The notes under the pieces are model-generated. The model was not told the DNA's origin. It did no database searches and saw only the letters and a list, made by a program, of their open reading frames with translations. Made by a program: the position numbers and the translations under genes. Below, piece by piece: positions 34,285 to 39,100 of a DNA stretch of 39,100 bases. The stretch comes from Nanobdellati archaeon. GTDB lineage: Archaea > EX4484-52 > GLR71. Each line of letters begins with the position of its first letter. The stretch's first letter is position 1. The stretch covers positions 1-39,100 of the forward strand of contig JAHYJR010000008.1 of the NCBI GenBank assembly GCA_019429005.1, written 5' to 3'.

Positions 34285-35055
34285 ATGGATAAATACAAAT
34301 TTGAACTTTTTGGAAAACTGAAAAAACAGACAACAGACCAACAAGCATCAGTCACACAATCTGCAATGACACATAATTTACAAATACCATCAAACACACA
34401 ACAAATACCAACAGAATTAATAACACAATTATCATCACAAGGTTTAAGTGAAGCTGAAATAATTAAACAACTTAAACAAAAAGGTTACTCTTTCGGACAA
34501 ATTGATCAAGCACTTAACGCAACACTAAAATCAAGTATAGATAATCGACCCGTAACACATTTAGGTGTATTTAACAACACACAATTCAATACACAACCAC
34601 AAGCAATACAACAACATCAACAACCAAATATGCAACAACAAATACCACAAAGAACAGATAGTATGCTTGAAGCACATATTGAAACAATTGTTGAAGAAAG
34701 ACTTGAAATGCTTAAAAACACAATTGAATCAATCGAAAATGCTCTTGAGAGAACACACGAAGAGATTGATAACCTAGATATATCAATGAAACAACTTGAA
34801 AAACGTAATCAAGAAACCATTGAAATAATATCTAATAAATTTGACTCTCTTGATACTAAATTTGATAATATTAACCCAAAAATTGTAAGCATTGAAAAAG
34901 CATTCAAAGATGTGATTCCAAATATCATAGACAATATGCGTGAACTAACAGAGATTGTTAAAAAAGAAAAACATGTAGATATCGATATGTCAGAGATAAA
35001 TATAGATAAACCCATAACGTCTAACGAACAAAGAAAAGATACCGAAAACGATTAA
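34285..35055 (+). CDS. UBA-like plus coiled-coil protein
   Basis: The product is 256 residues, soluble. Residues about 42-78 form a small three-helix module (LSSQGLSEAEIIKQLKQKGYSFGQIDQAL) that looks UBA-like. Residues 80-125 are a Gln/Asn-rich low-complexity linker. A long coiled coil runs from about 130 to 215 (EERLEMLKNTIESIENALERTHEEIDNLDISMKQLEK), and the tail is acidic. It starts 11 bp after the previous gene with GGTG as ribosome binding site. By position it may be a FlaC/D/E-like cytosolic ring component or a motor adaptor. Confidence 0.65.
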   Translation: MDKYKFELFGKLKKQTTDQQASVTQSAMTHNLQIPSNTQQIPTELITQLSSQGLSEAEIIKQLKQKGYSFGQIDQALNATLKSSIDNRPVTHLGVFNNTQFNTQPQAIQQHQQPNMQQQIPQRTDSMLEAHIETIVEERLEMLKNTIESIENALERTHEEIDNLDISMKQLEKRNQETIEIISNKFDSLDTKFDNINPKIVSIEKAFKDVIPNIIDNMRELTEIVKKEKHVDIDMSEINIDKPITSNEQRKDTEND

Positions 35056-35076
35056 TATTCGTTCTGAAATACAAAT

Positions 35077-35553
35077 TTAACCGCTACCACCACTAGTATT
35101 ACCACCAATCATCATAACTCCAAGAACCATGACAAAAAGAAGAGCAACTGTTGTGATTGTACCACTATTTACCGCAAACAATTCTGTTATTGATGTGCTT
35201 AAGAAAACAACTATTGTAAGCAAAAGGATTCCAATTGCAATAGCACCCTTATTATCACCGAAGACATCATCAATTTTTATACCAAAAAATGCACCAAAAA
35301 GCACAAATACAAGCATACCACCAATTACGATACTACTTAAACCAAAAAGTGATGAGAAAAACATCCCAAGCGGTGTATAATTAATTATGAAAAAGGATAT
35401 TGAGATTGCTATTATTCCGTTTACACTAGGTTCATCACTCAAATCAGATTTATCTAAAAGTGCATAAAGAATTGCTATAAATAATACAAAAGGAAGAAAA
35501 AAGTCATAGAAACCTATATATCGCAAGTTTCCAATTAGAATATCAAGACCCAT
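35077..35553 (-). CDS. Five-helix membrane protein, divergent member of the tandem family
   Basis: The product is 158 residues with about five hydrophobic helices. It begins MGLDILIGNLRYIGFYDFFLPFVLFIAILYAL and contains NYTPLGMFF and FGLSSIVIGGMLVFVLFGAFFG, which match the NAYTPFG and FGGSSTIIVG blocks of its five neighbours at lower identity. It ends in a Gly/Ser-rich tail. The TATA box at 35573-35584 lies about 25 nt before the ATG, so it is probably leaderless. It is the last of six same-strand paralogues and convergent with the coiled-coil gene. Confidence 0.7.
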   Translation of the reverse strand: MGLDILIGNLRYIGFYDFFLPFVLFIAILYALLDKSDLSDEPSVNGIIAISISFFIINYTPLGMFFSSLFGLSSIVIGGMLVFVLFGAFFGIKIDDVFGDNKGAIAIGILLLTIVVFLSTSITELFAVNSGTITTVALLFVMVLGVMMIGGNTSGGSG

Positions 35554-35572
35554 AAGTATTATATGTCGCCTT

Positions 35573-35584
35573 GATATTTAAATG
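35573..35584 (-). promoter_or_regulatory. TATA box before the divergent five-helix gene
   Basis: The minus strand reads CATTTAAATATC, with CCAAAA upstream as possible BRE, centred about 25 nt before the ATG at 35553. Confidence 0.55.
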
Positions 35585-35599
35585 TTTTGGAATTACTTA

Positions 35600-36193
35600 T
35601 CACTTATAGTTAGGAAATTTCTTTTTAACTGCAGCTTCAATTTCATCTGTACCCTTTCCAACAGCATGTAATTTCTTAATATACGCTTCAACTTGTTCTT
35701 GCTCAGTTTTATCATTACTTGCCCAAAAGACTGCACCTATTATAGCAGCAAGCAATACAAACGTCCATACAGTATCACCGCCAAAACTGCCACTAGCACT
35801 AATGCCAGGACCTGCTATAAACCAGATAATACCCGCAACAATAATCACAATACCCATACCGAGTTTTTCATGACCTTTTGTTAAATCGCTCATGTTAAGA
35901 CCCATCATACCAGCAATCAATATCAAAGCCAATACGCCAACAATGATTGTGCTTGAACCACCAAAGACCATTGTAAGATAATCACCCATAAGATTTCCAA
36001 ATGGTGTGTATGCCACAATAAACATTGACAATGTAAATGCCATTATCTGCTTTAATGATTGCTTTTTACCTAAAACATCTCCGGCCTTAGTTGTAAGAAT
36101 ACCTAAAAATATCGCATAGAAAAGTAAAAATGGTAGAAGAATATCCATAGCACCCATCTGCTTTAGAATCCCCATCAATTGATATAAGTCCAT
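35600..36193 (-). CDS. Five-helix membrane protein, tandem paralogue
   Basis: The product is 197 residues, longest of the family because of a charged C-terminal tail (DKTEQEQVEAYIKKLHAVGKGTDEIEAAVKKKF) that probably lies in the cytosol. The core begins MDLYQLMGILKQMGAMDILL and contains AYTPFG, FGGSSTIIVG and GMMGL, with five hydrophobic helices. The first about 38 codons and 15 bp of leader are identical to 36273-36839. GTGATTATTT precedes the ATG. Confidence 0.75.
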   Translation of the reverse strand: MDLYQLMGILKQMGAMDILLPFLLFYAIFLGILTTKAGDVLGKKQSLKQIMAFTLSMFIVAYTPFGNLMGDYLTMVFGGSSTIIVGVLALILIAGMMGLNMSDLTKGHEKLGMGIVIIVAGIIWFIAGPGISASGSFGGDTVWTFVLLAAIIGAVFWASNDKTEQEQVEAYIKKLHAVGKGTDEIEAAVKKKFPNYK

Positions 36194-36208
36194 AAATAAT
36201 CACATATC
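36084..36208. repeat. 125-bp direct repeat, copy 1 (5' end of the 35600 gene and its leader)
   Basis: It matches 36730-36854 base for base by my reading. The repeat spans the start codons, ribosome binding sites and first about 36 codons of two paralogous genes, including synonymous positions. Confidence 0.85.
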
Positions 36209-36272
36209 GTAAACATACTAGTTTTAAAACGTATTATTATTATTAAATATCTTGATTTATTAAATATTTAAA

Positions 36273-36839
36273 TCACACAGGAGGTATGTCCCCATCAACA
36301 GGCACCTTATTTCGTTTAGCATCATCCTCTAATTTCTTTGCTTTCCTCTGTTCAGCAGTTAAACCGTCACGACTCATAAAAAAAACAATAACAACTATAG
36401 TTTCAAAAATTTGTAAATAAATCAAATTATTAAAATTAAACCCAACATCCAACGGACCTATCATAAACCATATTAAAGCCACAAAACCCATCACAGAACC
36501 CAGAACAAGCACTTCATTACCGCCTGTCAGATCACTCATCTTAAGACCAAGCATACCCGCAAGTAAAATCAAAACTAAAAGTCCAACAATAACTGTACTT
36601 GAACCGCCAAATATCATTGTAAGATAATCGCCCATTAAGTACCCAAACGGTGTGTATGCCACAATAATCATTGACAAAGTAAATGCCATTATCTGCTTTA
36701 ATGCCACTTTTGTGCCTAAAACATCCCCTGCCTTAGTTGTAAGAATACCTAAAAATATCGCATAGAAAAGTAAAAATGGTAGAAGAATATCCATAGCACC
36801 CATCTGCTTTAGAATCCCCATCAATTGATATAAGTCCAT
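36273..36839 (-). CDS. Five-helix membrane protein, tandem paralogue
   Basis: The product is 188 residues. Same start MDLYQLMGILKQMGAMDILL and blocks AYTPFG, FGGSSTVIVG and LLAGMLGL; then helix 5 differs (NNLIYLQIFETIVVIVFFMS) and a charged tail ends in GDIPPV. The 5' 125 bp are identical to its neighbour, while the 3' half has diverged. That fits a recent duplication or gene conversion limited to the first helix. Confidence 0.75.
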   Translation of the reverse strand: MDLYQLMGILKQMGAMDILLPFLLFYAIFLGILTTKAGDVLGTKVALKQIMAFTLSMIIVAYTPFGYLMGDYLTMIFGGSSTVIVGLLVLILLAGMLGLKMSDLTGGNEVLVLGSVMGFVALIWFMIGPLDVGFNFNNLIYLQIFETIVVIVFFMSRDGLTAEQRKAKKLEDDAKRNKVPVDGDIPPV

Positions 36840-36854
36840 AAATAATCACATATC
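36730..36854. repeat. 125-bp direct repeat, copy 2
   Basis: Second copy of the 36084-36208 repeat, covering the start of the 36273 gene and its ribosome binding site. Confidence 0.85.
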
Positions 36855-36923
36855 TAGATTAAGACATATAATAATATACAATCGCTGAATACTTAAAGAT
36901 TTTAAAATTTTGAGAAAAAAAAG

Positions 36924-36943
36924 GGATTCCATTTAAGGAATCC
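36924..36943 (-). terminator. Hairpin terminator after the 36968 gene
   Basis: GGATTCC, loop ATTTAA, GGAATCC form a 7-bp perfect stem. It is followed on the minus strand by CCCTTTTTTTTC. Confidence 0.65.
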
Positions 36944-36967
36944 ATCAATGAGATTATTTTTACTAAA

Positions 36968-37504
36968 TTACTTATCAGGCTCATCAGATCCAGGTGGTGC
37001 AGGTGGTATTACATCATCATCACCCTTACTAGCCCAAAAGACTGCACCGATTATAGCTGCTAACAATACTAAAGTCCATACAGTATCACCCGCGAAACTG
37101 CCACTAGCACTAATGCCAGGACCAGCTATTAACCAGACTATAGCTGCAATAACAATCACAACACCCATACCAAGCTTTTCATGACCACCTGTTAAATCTT
37201 TCATTTCAAGACCCAACATACCTGCAATCAATATCAAAGCTAAGATAGCGACAATGATTGTACTTGAACCGCCAAAGACCATTGTAAGATAATCACCCAT
37301 TAAATACCCAAACGGTGTGTATGCCACAATAAACATTGACAAAGTAAATGCAATTATCTGCTTTAATGATTTCTTTTCACCTAAAACATTTCCAGCCTTT
37401 GTTCTAAGAACACCTAAAAATATTGCATAAAAAAGAAGAAAAGGCAGAAGGATATCCATAGCACCCATCTGCTTTAAGTTTCCCATCAATTGATATAAAT
37501 CCAT
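36968..37504 (-). CDS. Five-helix membrane protein, tandem paralogue
   Basis: The product is 178 residues: MDLYQLMGNLKQMGAMDILL, AYTPFGYLMGDYLTMVFGGSSTIIV, LEMKDLTGGHEKLGMG, ISASGSFAGDTVWTLVLL. The tail is acidic and proline-rich (DDDVIPPAPPGSDEPDK). It is close to 35600-36193 through most of its length. GTGATATT precedes the ATG, and a hairpin terminator follows. Confidence 0.75.
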   Translation of the reverse strand: MDLYQLMGNLKQMGAMDILLPFLLFYAIFLGVLRTKAGNVLGEKKSLKQIIAFTLSMFIVAYTPFGYLMGDYLTMVFGGSSTIIVAILALILIAGMLGLEMKDLTGGHEKLGMGVVIVIAAIVWLIAGPGISASGSFAGDTVWTLVLLAAIIGAVFWASKGDDDVIPPAPPGSDEPDK

Positions 37505-37529
37505 AATATCACTTATTCATTTATCATAT

Positions 37530-38042
37530 TTATTTTGATGCGTAAAGTACAGTACCAATTATGACTGCAAGTAAACCAATTGTTACAACTGTATCACTGA
37601 TACCAACTGTAAACATACCAGGTCCTGCAATGTACCATACAACTGCTGCAAGTGCAAGAAGTACTAAAAAGACATTTCTTTTCATACTTGGATCCTCTTG
37701 ACCATCTGCTTTCCATAATGCATCAAAATTAAGCCCAAGCATTCCTGAAATTAGGATTAAAGCTAAAATTCCAATGATTATTGTACTTGACCCACCGAAA
37801 AGCTGTGTAAGGTATAAACCCATAGTCATACCAAATGGTGTGTAAGCTACAACAAAGAATGACAAGACAAGACTGATGATTTGATAAATCTTATCACCAG
37901 TACCAGATGTTGATCCATCTTTCTTAAAAGGATCTGCTTTTGAAAGCAATCCTAAAAATATTGCATAGAATAGCAAAAATGGCAGAAGTACGTCAAAGAC
38001 GCCTAAATGCTGCATATTTCCCATAAACGAGTATAAATCCAT
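37530..38042 (-). CDS. Five-helix membrane protein, tandem paralogue
   Basis: The product is 170 residues: MDLYSFMGNMQHLGVFDVLL, AYTPFG, LTQLFGGSSTIIIGILALILISGMLGL, and an acidic loop ADGQEDPSM. It forms a second subgroup with 38244-38750 (MDLYSFMGNMQ, GVFDVLLPFLLFYAIFLGLLSK). GGTAGATT precedes the ATG; the BRE/TATA at 38093-38110 is its promoter. Confidence 0.75.
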   Translation of the reverse strand: MDLYSFMGNMQHLGVFDVLLPFLLFYAIFLGLLSKADPFKKDGSTSGTGDKIYQIISLVLSFFVVAYTPFGMTMGLYLTQLFGGSSTIIIGILALILISGMLGLNFDALWKADGQEDPSMKRNVFLVLLALAAVVWYIAGPGMFTVGISDTVVTIGLLAVIIGTVLYASK

Positions 38043-38092
38043 ATTTAATCTACCTAAAAATTATAGTTAAGATTAATTTAAATATCTGAACT

Positions 38093-38110
38093 TATAAATA
38101 TTTCGGTTAT
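38093..38110 (-). promoter_or_regulatory. BRE/TATA promoter of the 37530 five-helix gene
   Basis: The minus strand reads ATAACCGAAATATTTATA, the same 18-mer as the promoter of the prepilin at 8117. Transcript start is expected near 38070. Confidence 0.65.
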
Positions 38111-38160
38111 GTTGTTATTCAAAACAAACATAAATCAATTATAATAGACTAATAAAAACC

Positions 38161-38213
38161 AAAAAAAATCTTAATTCCAATATCTGTGTAGAATAAACTC
38201 CTACACAAATATC
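38161..38213 (-). terminator. Hairpin terminator after the 38244 gene
   Basis: TGTGTAG (38185-38191) pairs with CTACACA (38201-38207), and the stem is extended by ATAT/ATAT beyond one mismatch. An eight-T run on the minus strand follows about 15 nt later (38161-38168). Confidence 0.55.
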
Positions 38214-38243
38214 AAAATTTAACTAAACAAAAACATATTATTC

Positions 38244-38750
38244 TTAATCTGAGTTAGATGCATAAAGCACTGCACCGATTATAACGGCAAGAAGCACAAG
38301 TGTCATAACGGTATCATTTATACCAAAACCCACACTCATACCTGGACCTGCAATAAACCATACTATTGCTGCAATAATTAAAATAACAAAAAAACCAGTT
38401 CTTTTATTTTTAGCTGGATCTGCACCAGCCCATAAAGCAGACACATCAAGCCCAAGCATACCTGCAATAAGAATCATTGCTAAAATTCCAACAATTATTG
38501 TACTTGAACCACCGAAAAGCTGTGTGAGATAAAGACCAAAAGTCATACCAAACGGTGTATAAGCAATAACAAAGAATGCTAAAACAAGACTTACTATCTC
38601 TGCAAGTTTACCTTTACCAGTCGTACCCCCTTTTAAAAAATCAACCTTGCTCAATAACCCTAAAAAGATTGCATAAAACAATAAAAATGGTAGAAGCACA
38701 TCAAAGACGCCTAACTGTTGCATATTTCCCATAAACGAATAAAGATCCAT
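38244..38750 (-). CDS. Five-helix membrane protein, tandem paralogue (first of the row)
   Basis: The product is 168 residues: MDLYSFMGNMQQLGVFDVLL, AYTPFGMTFGLYLTQLFGGSSTIIVGILAMILIAGMLGL, a short cytosolic loop WAGADPAKNKRTG, then two more helices (FFVILIIAAIVWFIAGPG, DTVMTLVLLAVIIGAVLYAS). The ATG at 38750 is 9 nt after ATGATTATT, so the longer form from 38762 is likely the ribosome binding region. The function of the family is unknown; conserved AYTPFG and GGSSTIIVG loops suggest a shared assembly interface. Confidence 0.75.
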   Translation of the reverse strand: MDLYSFMGNMQQLGVFDVLLPFLLFYAIFLGLLSKVDFLKGGTTGKGKLAEIVSLVLAFFVIAYTPFGMTFGLYLTQLFGGSSTIIVGILAMILIAGMLGLDVSALWAGADPAKNKRTGFFVILIIAAIVWFIAGPGMSVGFGINDTVMTLVLLAVIIGAVLYASNSD

Positions 38751-38762
38751 AATAATCATCAA

Positions 38763-39100
38763 ATATTAATTAATACCATTAAGATTCTTGCTATTTATAT
38801 AATTTTTTATGATATTTGAGTTTTGAGATTTTCTTATAAACATAATTTTTGTATTATAGCTTATAAGATAATTTATATTTTGTATATATTATTGATACAA
38901 TTTTTGTATATCTATATATTATAGTATATTAACAAAAAACGATAATTTAGATATACTATAAATATACACATTATAGATATACTATAAATATACACATTAT
39001 AGATATACTATAAATATACACATTATAGATATACTATAAATATACACATTATAGATATACTATAAATATACACATTATAGATATACTATAAATATACACA
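38763..39100. other. AT-rich non-coding region ending in the 26-bp repeat array
   Basis: No gene is seen. The first 185 bases are very AT-rich with TATA-like stretches and probably hold the promoter of the five-helix gene at 38244. The rest is the 26-bp tandem repeat. Confidence 0.7.
38949..39100. repeat. 26-bp tandem repeat running off the window
   Basis: Five full copies (starts 38949, 38975, 39001, 39027, 39053) and a partial sixth from 39079, identical by my reading. The unit begins AGATATACTATAAATATA and ends CACATTAT. Each holds a TATA-like TATAAATA. There are no spacers, so it is not CRISPR. Confidence 0.93.

Noticed and set aside
8117-38750. A standard archaellum operon
   Set aside because: No FlaH, FlaF or FlaG homologue is recognised, and the prepilins lack the uniform archaellin pattern.
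38949-39100. CRISPR array at the 26-bp repeat
   Set aside because: The 26-bp units follow each other directly with no variable spacers, and no cas genes are present.

Overview
The window is archaeal and AT-rich. The evidence is a C/D-box sRNP pair (Nop5 plus fibrillarin), ribosomal protein S17e, the KEOPS kinase Bud32, a type 2 isopentenyl-diphosphate isomerase next to a geranylgeranyl-diphosphate-type prenyl synthase, a tRNA-Gln with an archaeal body and no encoded CCA, BRE/TATA promoters and GGTGAT-type ribosome binding sites. Gene content and style (many small membrane proteins, divergent secretion parts, a bacterial-type phosphoglycerate mutase) suggest a DPANN-type archaeon such as a woesearchaeote or relative. 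That placement is inference.

Layout. Positions 1-6.9 kb hold housekeeping genes: isoprenoid genes idsA and fni, a small secreted acidic protein whose frame continues past a TAA into a membrane anchor, metG, gpmI and a small membrane protein. Positions 7003-7365 are an unusually regular 11-bp tandem repeat of 33 units. Positions 7.4-8.06 kb hold a methyltransferase. Positions 8.1-22.5 kb are a dense prepilin locus of about 18 proteins. Each has a K/R-rich leader, a Gly or Ala before a hydrophobic helix (class III signal peptide layout) and a variable, often cysteine-rich exterior. Sizes run from 62 to 1243 residues. Two paralogous membrane-tethered repeat proteins with Ca2+-loop-like motifs sit at divergent promoters inside it. 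Positions 22.5-29.3 kb return to housekeeping: HIT protein, MFS transporter, Bud32, HD phosphohydrolase, tRNA-Gln, MscS-like membrane protein, S17e, Nop5 and fibrillarin. Positions 29.4-38.8 kb hold the probable assembly machine: a PilT/GspE/FlaI-class ATPase with a long cysteine-bearing N-terminus, translationally coupled to a 721-residue platform protein with two T2SSF-like halves, then two cytosolic coiled-coil proteins and six tandem five-helix membrane paralogues. The window ends in a 26-bp tandem repeat that runs off the edge.

How the parts may work together (inference): the 29.4-38.8 kb genes would form a type IV pilus/archaellum-like motor and membrane complex. The 8-22 kb genes would supply a varied set of prepilin-like subunits with disulfide-rich exteriors and Ca2+-binding propeller-like partners. 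No prepilin peptidase is present in the window, so it must be encoded elsewhere. This candidate surface or secretion system is the main point of interest.

Expression signals are informative. Several operon-leading genes have a TATA box about 25 nt before the start codon and no leader. Internal genes use a GTGAT Shine-Dalgarno, often exactly 9 nt before the real start, so a GTG within it mimics an upstream start codon.
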